DNA from: Ehretia macrophylla
Taxonomy: Eukaryota; Streptophyta; Magnoliopsida; Boraginales; Ehretiaceae
Length of the DNA stretch: 64,000 bases
Direction: 5' to 3'
Assembly (NCBI GenBank): GCA_037974665.1
Contig: CM075765.1
Location: 5,585,501 to 5,649,500 of the forward strand
Positions 38,189 through 52,037 of this stretch are shown here, in pieces. Position 1 is the stretch's first letter. Each line of letters begins with the position of its first letter. A program made the translations under genes and the position numbers. The notes under the pieces are model-generated. The model worked only from the letters and a program-made list of their open reading frames with translations, did no database searches and had not been told where the DNA came from.

Positions 38189-40036
38189 CTAAGGGAAAAA
38201 TGAGAGAAGCGGGAGGCGGAAGACATGGCTAAAGGCTAACGGTAGAGAGAAGGAAGATGTAAGTTGTTTGAGAGAAAGAAAGATATGTTTCAATCCAAAT
38301 CTGACTCTAACGCTAATTCTGATAAGATTTGAGAGAAAAAAAGATGTATTGCAATCCAAATCTTACTCTGCCCCTTTAGTCAGGGGTTCTTTATTATTTA
38401 TAAGCAAACTATTACAAAGCCTAATAATAAAAAGCGGAATCTTCACTATTCCTGACAAGGACTAAAGCATCTTCCTTTAATAAAGAAAAAGCTGACACGA
38501 CAAAAAGAGATTCTTAATAATTCACAATAAGATAAACCTGACGTGACAAAAGCGGTTTCTTTTAATAAAGGAAATCTCACTTATTACAAATAGACAAACG
38601 AGACATGACATAAAGGGAAACTGTATTGACAAAAGATTCTTGTCATATCCTATTATTACAACATGACAAACCTATTTATAAAACACGAAGCTTCATCATA
38701 GGGTCCACCCGGGATTCCTGGAATCCTGTCTGCAATGAGTCACTATCTGTCATTATTGAGATCGATATCATCCCACTCCTGAATGTTTTGGCTAAGATCT
38801 CCCCCCTACGGGTCATAGTCAGACCCAAGGTCTGCAGTGGAATAGCCATCTTCTTGAGAAAAATTCTGGAAGGCGAGAAGATGCTTATGAAAAGTGGGGC
38901 TATTAGGGAAGCGGACGTGCGAAAATTCTCGGGGATTAGAAACATTTAGACCATAAGCTCTAGCAGTGGCTCTCTTGACAGTAAGACATTGTTCCCAAGA
39001 AATAAAATATTCCCAAGGCTCTTGCCAGAGGTGGAAATGGTTGATTGGGATGATGGTTAGCGAAATGGCTTGATTCCAAACATCTGTGAGGCGAATGATG
39101 AAAACCTGTTGGTGTTGAATAATTTGACCGGTGATGAGTGTTAGAGGATCAAATGATTGGAATACCTGTGAGAATAGCTTGATAAAACGGGACTGCGGGA
39201 ACACATGAACATATCTCTAAATGAGTTCTGGATCAAAAAGAACTGCCATGGGATAATAATTAAGCCAATACCAAAGATACAAGAATTGCATCTTGGAAAA
39301 GTCATAATTATTGAAATCAAGAACTGTATCCCATGGTTCTTCATGCTGGGGATTATCACGAACAACGTTGCAAATATAATAGACAGAGATTAAAAGATCA
39401 ATAATTCGTCTGAGTTTGATCTCAACGAATTCCTCAAAGAAATCAGTGATCTGGCTACGTGCGAACGCTCTTAGAATTTTGAGTTGAAACTCCTCATGAA
39501 GGGCTGCGAGAAATTGTGCCTGTTGATCTAGACTTAAATCATAAAATGTCTGAGACTGGCCATCAGGGGGATCTGGATTTGAGATGGAACTGCCTGGGAT
39601 AAGACCTGGAACAAGGGAAGATGGGAGTGTGCGACCATTTGGATTTACCATGCATACAGCTTTCTCGGATGGTGGTGTGCGAAAGAGAAAATCAGCAAGG
39701 ATATTCTCTTTGCCTGGGATGTGTCGCATTGTCCAATTGAACTGGGAAATCCATTATGCCCATCGGATGAGTTGTGGATCCGGAATATCATTCTGCTTTC
39801 TTTTGAGAACTTCCTGAAATCCTTTAAAATATGTTTCAATAACAAAATGATTCTGAGCAAGATAACACTTGAATTTTTTGATTCCCTGAATAACTGCAAG
39901 AACTTCTCTTTTGAAAGAGGGATAATTACGCTGTGCTGGTGTGACAGATCCTGATTTGTAACCACATATTTGTTTGTGTCCATTGTCTTCTTCAATGAGA
40001 AATGCTGCCCAAAAATCAAAGGAAGCATCAGTCTGC
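38189..40036 (-). mobile_element. Endogenous pararetrovirus fragment R2 (RNase H to leader)
   Basis: Minus-strand RNase H (about 40036-39650), C-terminal region (about 39640-38790) and leader (about 38700-38189) with a TATA box at 38402-38394. The leader has the duplicated block type. It continues into R1. Broken, with several breaks. Confidence 0.82.
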
Positions 40037-43000
40037 AATGAGTCACCATCTGTCATTATTGAGATCGATATCATCCCACTCCTAACTGTTTTGGCTAAGA
40101 TCCGTTACAAAGCCTAATAATACAAAGCAGAATCTTTACTATTCCTGACAAGGACTAAAGCAGCTTCCTTTAATAAAGAAAAAGCTGACACAACAAAAAG
40201 AGATTCTTAATAATTCACAATAAGACAAACCTAATGCGACAAAAGCGGTTTCCTTTAATAAAGGAAATCTCACTTATTACAAATAGACAAACGAGACATG
40301 ACATAAAGGGAATCTGTAGTGACAAAAGATTCTTGTCATATCCTATTATTATAACATGACAAACCTATTTACATGACATGAAGCTTCATCATGGGGTCCA
40401 CCCGAGATTCCTGGAATCTTATCTGCAATGAGTCACCATCTGTCATTATTGAGATCAATATCATCCCACTCCTGACTGTTTTGGCTAAGATCTCACTCCC
40501 ATGGGTCGTAGTTAGACCCAAGGTTTGTAGTAGAATAACCATCTTCTTGAGAAAAATTTTGGAAGGCGAGAAGATGCTCATAAAAAGTGGGGCTATCAAG
40601 AAAACAGATGTGCCAAAATTTTCGGGGATCAGAAACATCCAGACCATGAGCTCTAGCAGTGGCTCTCTTGACAGTAAGACATTGTTCCCAAGAAATAAAA
40701 TATTCCCAAGGCTCTTGTCGGAGGTGGAAATGGTTGATTGGGATGATGGTTAGCGGAATGGCATGATTCCAAACATTTGTGAGGCAAATGATGAAAACCT
40801 GCTGGTGCGGAATAATTTGACTGGTGATGACTGTTGGAGAATCAAATGACTGAAATACCGGTGAGAATAGCATGATAAAACGAGACTGAGGGAACACACA
40901 AATATGTCTCTGAATGAGTTCTGGATCAAAAAGAACTACCATAGGATAATAGTTAAGCCAATACCAAAGATACAAGAATTGCATCTTGGAAAAGTCATAA
41001 TTATTGAAATCAAGAACTGTATCCCATGGTTCTTCATGCTGGGGATTATCACGAACAACGTTGCGAACATAATAGACAGAGCTTAAAAGATCAATAATTC
41101 GTCTGAGCTTGATCTCAACGAATTGCTCAAAGAAATCAATTATTTGGCTGTATGCGAACGCTCTTAGGATTTTGAGTTGAAGCTCCTTAGGAAAGGCTGC
41201 GAGAAATTGTGCCTGTTGATCTAGACTTAAATCATAAAATGTTTGAGATTGGCCATTAGTGGGATTTGGATTTGAGCTGGAACTTCCTGGGATAAGACAT
41301 AGAACAAGGAAATATGGGAGTATGCGACCATTTGGATTTACCATGCATACAGCTTTCTCGGATGGTGGTGTGTGAGAGAGAAAATCAGCAAGGATATTCT
41401 CTTTGCCTGGGATGTGTCGCATTGTCCAATTGAACTGGGAAATCCATTATGTCCATCGGATGAGTTGTAGATCTGGAATATCATTCTGCTTTCTTTTGAG
41501 AACTCCCTAAAATCCTTTAAAATCTGTTTCAATAATAAAAGGATTCTGAGCAAGATAAAACTTGAATTTTTGGATTCCCTGAATAACTGCAAGAACTTCT
41601 CTTTTGAAAGAGGGATAATTGCGATGTGCTGGTGTGAAAGATCATGATTTGTAACCACAGATTTGTCTGTGTCCATTGTCTTCTTCAATGAGAACTACTA
41701 CCCAAAAATCAAGGGAAGTATTAGTCTGCAAAATGAGTTGTCTTGGACCTGGGATCTTGAGAGGAGTTAATGTTCTGCATAGCTCCTTTAGCTTCTGAAC
41801 TGCAATTGTGGCTTCTGGAGACCAATTTTTAATGTTGGATTTTCGAAGGTACTTGGAAATCTGGCTGGTGTAGTTGGCCAATGATGGGACATGCGATGAA
41901 GCATAATTGATCAATCCAAGAAATTGCTGGATCTGAGTAACAGTTTTGAGCTCATTAGGAAAGTCAAGGACTTTACTTGATATGTGGTCCTGTAAAAGAA
42001 TATGTCCTTCTCTGATCTGCAAACCAAGAAAATCAATAGTTTAGACCAATTTTCATTTTGGATTCAACTAGAACTAATCCACACTGGTAGGTTAGTTCCT
42101 AGAATTGTCGGAGATACTGGTGGTGTTCTTCAGCTGTGTTACTGAATACCAAAACATCATCAATGTAGACAATACAGTGCTGTGCAAGCGGCCGGTATAC
42201 ATCATCCATTCCGTGTTGGAACTCAGACGGTGCATTTTTGAAACCGAATGGCATGACGTTCCATTCATAATGTCCTTGTGGAACAACAAAAGCAGTTTTG
42301 AATCTATCAGCTTCAGTAATACCAATTTGCCAAAATCTAGATTTCATATCAAATTTGGAGAAGAATTTGGCTTTGGATAGCTTCTGAAGGAGTTGTTCCT
42401 TTTTTGGAAGAGCGTATTTGATATCTTGCAATTGATCATTGAGTTGGCGATAATCTATCACCAATCTTTTCTTTCCTCGGACTTGTTCAGATCTTTTGTT
42501 GACATAAAAGGCATGACTTGCCCATGGAGATTTGGATGGTCGGATAAGACCTTGCTCAAGTAGTGTCTGTATTTCAGCTTGACAAAGATCTTCATCTTTT
42601 GGCATTCCTGGATGAGAGGCGATTTGGTGTGGCATTTGCCAATTTTCTTTGTAAGGTAGAGAGACAAAGTGTTTATCTCTTTCCCAAAACTTGTTTTGGA
42701 AGATCACCGCAACAGCAAAAGATGAGGCTTCTTTCTTCAGCAAATTCATCATCTTGAATGGCTGAAACTTGTGAGGGCAATTTCTGTAAGGATACCCAAA
42801 GGGTATACTGATTATGCAGGAATTGGAAACCATCTGTCTGAAATAAGAATGGAGCAAGTAAGGTGAGAAAATCCATTCCTAAGAGAATGCCTTCACAGGA
42901 TTGATCATACTGGTAAAAGTTGTGTCGAACTGAGACATCTGGGGATAAGTGTATGGGAATGGTCATGGAATATGCTTCACTTGCAAATCCACTACCAGAA

Positions 43001-45196
43001 GTAGTGATAAAGGTTTCTCTGGAGGATATCCAAAATTCAGAAGGAAGACACTTGGATTTCATGAAAGAAATACATGAACCTGTGTCTAGAAGTGCCGTAA
43101 CGGTGATAGGAACATATCCTGGAGGGTTTACAACAAGCTTTATGTATGGCTTATAGATCTGTCCGGGGGTAAAGGTTGCTTTGGAAGTGGTAAAGATGAG
43201 TTGCTCAGTAGTTTTGTATATTTTGGCTATGGAGAGGTTTGGTTCAGAATCAGAGGATTTGGATTCTGAGGTAAGATCTGAGGATGAGGCTGTATCAAGG
43301 TTAAAGACGGCTTGATCTGGTTCGGAAGTCCATGTGTATAACTAGTCATCAAAGTTTTGAGTTGAGATAAACTGAACAAGCTTGGCTGGTAACTTCTTGG
43401 ACTTTTTAAGGTAACAATCTTTTGCAAAATGTCATTTCTTTCCACAAAGAAAACATTTAGTGGAAAAGGAAGGTTTTGCTCTTTTCTTCACAAATCTGAA
43501 CTTCTTGAAAGGTTTTCTGGACTTGTGAAAACTTTTCTGATGTTTGTGCCTCTTGTGTTTGTGACACGAACATGGAGAGTAGCTGTGAGTGTGACAGCCA
43601 AACTTTTGGAAATCTTTTCTGCAAAAGGTATCAATTGTTTTATGCTCATTACTTTTGAGAAGTTTGCCAAGTTGTTTGGACTCGCACTGATCTTGAATAA
43701 GCTTTCTGGCCATCTAGTACAAGTGAGTAAGACTCACTTGTCTTAGATCTGCAATATTGGCTCGTTTGAACTCTGTTTCGAGCAATTCAGGAAATGGTTA
43801 TGGCATATTAAAGACGAATTCCTTCTTGATGGTTTCTGTATTTTTCCCAAAGATAAAATACAAAGTTTCCTGTCTGAGATAGTAATCTCCAAGTTTTGCA
43901 ACATCACAGCATTTGTTGAGTAAGAACTCCTTTTCTGCTTTCTCAATCTCCTGGGCTATTTGTCCTACAAAAATGGTTCGTAGACATCTTAGAAACATCT
44001 GGATAGGATCTGCATCTGTGAGGATGATCTGTCTTTCTTCTTCTGTCAGCATCCTTGTCCACCAACTGCGAAGTGATCCTGTAAAAGTAGCGACAAGACG
44101 GTCAATGATATCTCTTATATCAAGAGTAGGATTTCGGAGAGATTTTCCATTTATCCATACATTTATTTTCTCAAGATATTTGAGTCTGTCATCAGGAGGA
44201 ATTGCATCAATGTTCTAGAATTGCTTGTGATCTGAAGCATATGGGATGGAAACTTTTCCTTCAATGTGTTGCTCTCTTTGAGGTTGTTGTTGTGGAACCT
44301 ATGGGACTTGTGCTTGTGTTTGGTTCCAGTGTTCTCCTGCTTGGAAAGTTTTTCCTTGGTCACTGGTTGCTTCTGAATCATTAGGATTAGTTTGTACAGG
44401 GTTGTGTATACGTGTTCTTGTAGTTTCCGTGTATAATGGAGTCACAGGAGTTTGCATAAGAACTGGCCCTTTGAATGGTGGAATCGTCTGAGAGGATGAA
44501 TCCTTTTCAAACGGATCAAAGGAATCAAATGACGAAATGACTGAGAAAATTTCACTAGGACCTTCTTTCTCATCTTCACCACCCCACCCAGTTGTGATAA
44601 TATTCTCTTTGGAGAGATAATGAGAAGGTGGTGTAAGATCAACCCAATAAGCTTTTTCGCAATTTCTACTTGGTATCCAGACTGTATGATCTGGCTTTGG
44701 GTTATGCTTCCAAGGATGAGAGGACTGCTTCTTTGGCTTAGCTGGCTATTTGAGCTTTTTAGCGAGTCATTCTCTTTTTCTCTTGAACTCGTCTGAATCA
44801 AGATAATGCTTCTTTGAAGAAGATTTATGCATGTTGATCAGGTTGATGCTATTCCAAGAACGAACTTGTCCGGAAGGGTTCCGAACTGGAGCGGCTTTCT
44901 AGAGTGTCTTCCAGTTAATTGGAGTTGTCTGATTGTATATGTGATTCTTGTGGAAAGCCTTGTGGAGGTTATTATATTAGTCATAAGAGCCTTGTCTGAG
45001 ATGATCATGGGCTTCTTTTGTTCATGCAACACGTTCCCTAAGATTTGACCATATCTTTTGAATGGCAGCATTATGAGCTTTTGCATTCATGTTGCTCCAA
45101 TTGATTGCTGACTCGATTTGTCCAACATCTTGTGGTCTGGTTTTGGTAACTTGTCATTTACCAACATATGCATTGTCAGCTTCTCCTGTACAACAA
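40037..45196 (-). mobile_element. Endogenous pararetrovirus unit R3 (movement protein end to leader)
   Basis: Minus-strand parts, approximately: end of movement-protein region and spacer 45196-44580, coat protein 44470-43380 with knuckle near 43440, protease 43150-42870, RT 42860-42050, RNase H 42020-41430, C-terminal region 41420-40490, leader 40450-40037. The longest open stretches are 40493-41422 (RNase H end plus C-terminal region in one frame) and 42099-42857 (RT). Head to head with R4 at its high-coordinate end. Broken, with about ten breaks. Confidence 0.87.
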
Positions 45197-48100
45197 ATCC
45201 TATCCATATGTTTCTAAGATGTCTACGAACCATTTTCGTAGGACAAATAGCCCAGGAGATTGGGAAAGCAGAAAATGAGTTCTTACTCAACAAATGCTGT
45301 GATGTTGCAAAACTTGGAGATTACTATCTCAGACAGGAAGCTCTGTATTTTATCTTTGGGAAAAATACAGAAACCATCAAGAAGGCGTTCATCTTTAACA
45401 TGCCACAACTACTTCCTGAATTGCTCGAAACAGAGTTCAAAAGAGCCAATATTGCAGATCTAAGACAGGTGAGTCTTGCTCACTTGTACCAGATGACCAG
45501 AAAGCTCATTCAAGATCAGTGCAAGTCTAAACGACTTGGCAAACTTCTCAAAAGCAACGAGCAGAAAGCAATGAATACCTTTTGTAGAAAAGATTTCCAA
45601 AAGTTTGGCTGTCACACTCACAACTACTCTCCATGTTCGTGTCACAAATACAAGAGGCACAAACATCAGAAAAGGTTTCACAAGTCCAGAAAACCTTTCA
45701 AGAAGTTCAGATTTATGAAGAAAAGAGAAAAACCTTCCTCTTCCACTAAATGTTTTCTTTGTGGAAAGAAATGACATTTTGCAAAAAATTGTTATGTCAA
45801 AAAGTCCAAGAAGTTATCAGCCAAGCTTGTTCAATTTATCTCAACTCAAAACTTTGATAACTAGCTATACATATGGACTTCCGAACCAGATCAAGCCATC
45901 CTTAACCTTGATACAGCCTCATCCTCAGATCTTACCTCAGAATCCAAATCCTCTGATTCTGAACCAAACATCTCCAAAGCCAAAATACATAAAACCACTG
46001 AGCAACCCATCCTTACCACTTCTAAAGCTAACTTTACCCCAGGACAGATCTATAAGCCATACATAAAACTTGTTGTAAACCCTCCAGGATATGTTCCTAT
46101 CACCATTACTGCACTTCTAGACACAGGTTCATGTATTTCTTTCATGAAATCCAAGTGTCTTCCTCCTGAATTTTGGATATCCTCCAGAGCAACCTTTATC
46201 ACTGCTTCTGGTAGTGGATTTGCAAGTGAAGCACATTCCATGACCATTCCCATACACTTATCGCTATATGTCTCAATTCGACACAGCTTTTACCAGTATG
46301 ATCAATGATGTGAAGATATTCTCTTAGGAATGGATTTCCTCACCTAACTTGATCCATTCTCATTTCAGACAGATGGTTTCCAATTCCTGCATAATCAGTA
46401 TACCCCTTGGGTATCCTTACAGAAATTGCCCTCATAAGTTTTAGCCATTCAAGATGATGAATTTTCTGAAGAAAGAAGCCTCCTCATTTCCTGCTGCAGT
46501 GATCTTCCAAACAAGTTTTGGGAAAGAGAGAAACACTTTGTCTTTTTACCTTACAAAGAAAATTGGCAGATGCCACACCAAACCGCCTCTCATCCAGAAA
46601 TGCCAAAAGATGAAGATCTTTATCAAGCTAAAATACAGACACTACTTGAGCAAGGTCTTATCTGACCATCCAGATCTCCATGGGCAAGTCATGCCTTTTA
46701 TGTCAACAAAAGATCTGAACAAGTCTGAGGAAAGAAAAGATTGGTGAAAGATTATAGCCAACTCAATGATCAATTGCAGTATATCAGATAGCCTCTTCCA
46801 AAAAAGGAACAACTCCTTCAGAAGCTATCCAAAGCCAAATTTTTCTCCAAATTTGATATGAAATTTGGATTTTGGAAAATTGGTATTACTGAAGTTGATA
46901 GATTCAAAACTACTTTTGTTGTTCCACAGGGACATTATGAATGGAACGTCATGCCATTCGGTCTCAAGAATGCACCGTCCGAGTTCCAACACATAATGGA
47001 TGATGTGTACCAACCTCTTGTGCAACACTGTATTGTCTATATTGATGATGTTTTGGTATTTAATAACACAGCTGAAGAACACCACCAGCATCTCCGACAA
47101 TTTCAGGAGCTAACCTACCAGCATGGATTAGTTCTTGCTGAATCCAAGATGAAAATTGGTCTAAATGCTATTGATTTTCTTGGTTTGCAGATCAAAGAAC
47201 GACACATTCTTTTACAAGACCACATATCAAGCAAAGTCCTCGACTTTCCTGATGAGCTCCAAACTGTTACTCAGATCCAGTAGTTCCTTGGATTGATCAA
47301 TTATGCCTTATCACATGTCCCATCATTGGCCAACTACACCAGCCAGATTTCCAAGTGCCTCCGAAAATCCAACATTGGAAATTGGTCTCCAGAAGCCACA
47401 ATTGCAGTTTATAAGCTAAAGAAGCTTTGTAGAACACTTCCTCCTCTCAAGATCCCAGGTCCAAGACAACTCATTTTGTAGACTGATGCTTCCCTTGATT
47501 TTTGGGCAACAGCTCTCATTGAAGAAGACAATGGACACAGATAAATTTGTGGTTACAAATCAGGATCTTTCACACCAGTACAGCGCAATTATCCCTCTTT
47601 CAAAAGAGAATTTCTTGCAGTTATTCAGGGAATCAAAAAATTCAAGTTTTATCTTGCTCAGAATCCTTTTATTATTGAAACAGATTTTAAAAGATTTCAG
47701 GAAACTCTCAAAAGAAAGCAGAATGATATTCCGGATCCACAACTCATCCGATTGATAGAATGGATTTCCCAGTTCAATTGGACAATGCGACACATCCCAG
47801 ACAAAGAGAATATCCTTGCTGATTTTCTCTCTCGCACATTACCATCCGAGAAAGCTATATGCATGGTAAATCCAAATGGTCGCACACTCCCATCTTCCCT
47901 TCTTCCAGGTCTTATTCTAGGCAGTTCCATCTCAAATTCAGATCCTACTGATGGCCAGTCTCAGACATTTTATGATTTAAGTCTAGATCAACAGGCACAA
48001 TTTCTAGCAGCCCTTCCTAAGGAGCTTCAACTCAAAATCCTAAGAGCGTTCACATGCAGCTAGATCACTGACTGCTTTGAGGAATTCGTTGAGATCAAGC

Positions 48101-49282
48101 TCAAACGAATTATTGACCTTTTAAGCTTTGTCTATTATGTTCGCAACGTTGTTCGTGATAATCTCCAGCATGAAGAACCATGGGATACATTTTTTGATTT
48201 CAATAATTATGACTTTTCCAAGATACAATTCTTGTATATTTGATACAATTCTTGTATCTTTGGTATTGGCTTAATTATTATCCTATGGCAATTCTTTTTG
48301 ATCCAAAACTCATTCAGAGACATGTTCGTGTGTTCCCGCAGTCCCGTTTTATCAAGCTATTCTCATAGGTATTCCAGTCATTTGATCCTCCAACACTCAT
48401 CACCTGTCAAATTATTCAACACCAGCAGGTTTTCATCATTCGCCTCACAGATGTTTGGAATCATGCCATTCCGCCAACCATCATCCCAATCAACCATTTC
48501 CATCTCCGACAAGAACCTTGGGAATATTTTATTTCTTAGGAACAATGTCTTACTGTCAAGAGAGCCACTGCTAGAGCTCATGGTCTAGATGTTTTTGATC
48601 CCCGAGCACTTTGGCACATCCGCTTTCCTGATAGCCCCACTTTTCATGAGCATTTTCTCGCCTTCTAGAATTTTTCTCAAGAAAATGGCTATTTCACTGT
48701 AGATCTTGGGTCTGACTACGACCTGTGGGGGGAGATCTTAGCCAAAACAGTTAGGAGTGGGATGTTATTGATCTTAATGATGACAGATAGTGACTCATTG
48801 CAGACAGGAATCCAAGAATCCCAAGTGGACCCCATGATGAAGCTTCATGTCGTGTAAATAGGTTTGTCATATTGTAATAATAGGATATGATAAGAATCTT
48901 TTGTTACTACAGATTCCCTTTATGTCATGTCTCGTTTGTATGTTTGTAATAAGTGAGATTTCCTTTATTAAAGAAAACCTCTTTTGTCGCTCCAGGTTTG
49001 TCTTATTGTGAATTATTAGGAATCTCTTTTTGTCATGTCAGCTTTTCCTTTATTAAAGGAAGCTACTTTAGTCCTTGTCAGGAATAGTAAAGATTCCAGT
49101 TTGTATTTTTAGTCTTTGTAATGGTTTGCCTATAAATAATGAAGAACCCCTTACTAAAGGGGTAGAGTCAGATTCGGATTGAAACACATCTTTCTTTCTC
49201 TCAAACAGCTTACATCTTCCTCCCTCTACCCTTAGCCTATAGTCATGTCTTCCGCCTCCCGCTTCTCTCACCTTTCTCTTAG
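45197..49282 (+). mobile_element. Endogenous pararetrovirus unit R4 (coat protein to leader)
   Basis: Plus-strand parts, approximately: coat protein 45200-45775, protease 46060-46350, RT 46360-47290 (YIDDVLVF near 47038), RNase H 47290-47860, C-terminal region 47870-48740, leader 48850-49282. It abuts R3 head to head on the left and R5 head to tail on the right. Broken, with about ten breaks. Confidence 0.87.
49131..49139 (+). promoter_or_regulatory. TATA box in R4 leader
   Basis: TATAAATAA after TTTGCC, about 145 bp before the primer site at 49283. TGACA/TGTCA motifs upstream (49030-49080) resemble plant viral activator motifs, which is only suggestive. Confidence 0.6.
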
Positions 49283-49295
49283 TGGTATCAGAGCC
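49283..49295 (+). other. Primer-binding site opening R5
   Basis: TGGTATCAGAGCC, complementary to tRNA-Met, directly after the R4 leader. Confidence 0.85.
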
Positions 49296-51481
49296 TAGTT
49301 AATTGTAGCACTTCCCTATTCTAGTATTGAAGGTCTTAAACTACACTTGTGTGTTGAACACTAGAGTCTTTGGCAATAGGGCAATAGCCATTAAAGAGTG
49401 AATGAAAGGCGCAGTAAGTCCCGTAGTAAGTCTAGTTGTGACCAGTGTATCCACCATGGTTGACATTCCCCTGTTAGAACAAGAAGTTGTTGCTAACAAC
49501 TTTGAAGTCACTTCATTTGATCCTTCTGCATCTCATTATGAGGTAGACATAACCCAAACACCTCTATCTACCAAACTAGGAGAACTCTTCAAACTCTCTC
49601 CGTTAAACCCATACTCATATTACCAAACTTCTCAACTCACACAAAAGTTCAAATCTCTATTACCTATCAAGCCAGCAGCCCTTACAGCCGTGTACAAATC
49701 CTCTACAATCTCTATACAATCCGTATCCTCTTCCCACTCAGAAACCTATCCTCCCATACTTTCTAAATCTGATCTCCGTAGATATAGACAGAAAGGTTAC
49801 AAAGGTTTACATCTTGGAACCATTCATCTAGCCTTACAGCGTAGTTTCCTTGCCGGAAAAAATGTTTTATGTCTAGTCTCTTTACTAGATACCAGGTGGC
49901 ATAAGTTTGATGATGCACACATCTGTGCCGTTTAAGCAGGTCTTCACAATGGCCATGTTCTCATCCAGGTTGAACCAAACTTCACCCTTGATCTTTCCCG
50001 TCCTACCATTTCTCAAACCATACAGGTCCCTATCCAACTTTATGGAGCTGATATGAATCCAAATAAAACTGTTGTAGCACTACATCATTCCATGACCTAT
50101 AAAGTCCAAACCCATCTATTTTCCATGGACCATAATTGTAAGCCTCGAGTCCACGTGTTAGGTGATAGTAATGTTACCCAACCAAAGATCTACACCAAAC
50201 ATGAACTCACTTTCCCTCCTCGATGGAAAAATGATTATGAAAAAACCCATAACCGACCAATCATCCATGAATCACCAAGAATCTCTAGACATCCTCTAGA
50301 ACCAGGTCATGTCGCCATATCATTTTCAACAGAATCCCAACCAGCTGAACCATGTGAAAAATGCCAATTTGCTGGACATCCTCAGTCATGTCCACACTGT
50401 GTTAGAAAACCCTTTGCTTCCAGATCTAGGTCCTCTAGATATGTATGTTCTGTTAATTTTCCTAAAGACATCTATTGTATAGGAGAAGTCGACAATGCAT
50501 ATATTGGTAAATGGCAAGTTACCAAAACCAGACCATAAGATGTTGGACAAATCGAGTCGACAATCAATTGGAGTAACATGAATGCAAAAGCTCAGAATAC
50601 TGTCATTCAAAAGATATGGTCAGATCTCAGAGAACATGTTGAATGGACAAAAGAAACCCATGATCATCTCAAACAAGGTTGTTATGACCAATATAATGAC
50701 CTCCACAAGGCTTTCCATAAGAATCACATATACCATCAGAAAACTCCAATTAACTGGAAGAGACTTCAGAAAGCCGCTCCAGTTCGGAACCCTTCCGGAC
50801 AAGTTCGTTCTTGGAACAGTGTCAACATGATCAACATGCAGAAATCTTCTTCCGATAAGCATTATCTTGATTCAGACGAGTTCAAAAGAAAATGAGAACG
50901 ACTCGCTGCAAATCTCAAACAGCCAGCTAAGCCGAAGAAGCAGTCCTCTCATCCTTGGAAGCATAACCTAAAGCCAGATCATGCAGTTTGGATACCAAGT
51001 GGAAATTGTGAAAAAGCTTATTGGGTTGATCTCACACCTCCTCCTCATTATCTCTCCAAAGAGAAGATTATCCCAACTAGGTGGGATCTTAGCCAAAACA
51101 ATCAGGAGTGGGATAATATTGATCTCAATAACGACAGATGGTGACTCATTGTAGACAGGATTCCGGGAATCCCGGGTGGACCCCATGATGAAGCTTCGTG
51201 TCATGTAAATAGGTTTGTCATGTTGTAATAATAGGATATGACAAGAATCTTTTGTCACTACAGATTCCCTTTTTGTCATGTCTCATTTGTCTGTTTGTAA
51301 TAAGTGAGATTTCCTTTATTAAAGGAAACTACTTTTGTCGCGTCAGGTTTGTCTTATTGTGAATTATTAGGATTCTCTTTATGTCATGTCAGTTTTTCCT
51401 TTATTAGAGGAAGCTACTTTAGTCCTTGTCAGGAATAGTAAAAATTTCACTTTGTATTATTAGGCTTTGTAATGGTTTGCC

Positions 51482-51490
51482 TATAAATAA
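51482..51490 (+). promoter_or_regulatory. TATA box in R5 leader
   Basis: TATAAATAA after TTTGCC, about 205 bp before the primer site at 51696; the longer distance reflects the extra leader block. Confidence 0.6.
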
Positions 51491-51695
51491 TGAAGAACCA
51501 CTGACTAAAGGGGCAGAGTTAGATTTGGATTGCAATACATCTTTCTTTCTCTCAAATCTTATCAGAATTAGAGTTAGAGTCAGATTTGGATTGAAACACA
51601 TCTTTACTTTTCTCAAACAGCTTACATCTTCCTTCTCTCTACCCTCAGCCTTTAGCCATGTCTTCTACCTCCCGCTTCTCTCACCTTCCCCTTAG

Positions 51696-51708
51696 TGGTA
51701 TCAAAGCC
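51696..51708 (+). other. Primer-binding site opening R6
   Basis: TGGTATCAAAGCC; one base different from the usual site, directly after the R5 leader. Confidence 0.8.
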
Positions 51709-52037
51709 TAGTTAACTATAACACTTCCCTATTCTGGTATTGAAGGTCTTAAACTACACTTGTGTGTTGAACACTAGAGTCTTTGGCAATAGGGCAATAG
51801 CCGTTAAAGAGCGACTGAAAGGCGCAGTAAGTCCCACAGTAAGTCCAGTTGTGACCAGTATATCCACCATGGCTGACTTTCCCTTGCCAGAACAAGAAGT
51901 TGTTGCTAACAACTCTGAAGTCACTTCCTTTGATCCTTCCGCATCTCACTATGAGGTAGACATAATCCAAACACCTCCATCTACCAAACCAGTAGAACTT
52001 TTCAAACTCTCTCTGTTAAACCCATACTTATATTACC

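Larger units (their letters stand above)
49283..51695 (+). mobile_element. Endogenous pararetrovirus unit R5 (short unit)
   Basis: Plus-strand primer site, movement-protein part (49402-50895), part of the following spacer, and leader (about 51120-51695). The coat protein to C-terminal parts are not present. Same layout as L2, same leader type (duplicated block), and it shares L2-specific variants such as GTTGACATTCCCC near the start of the movement protein. Broken, with several breaks. Confidence 0.86.
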
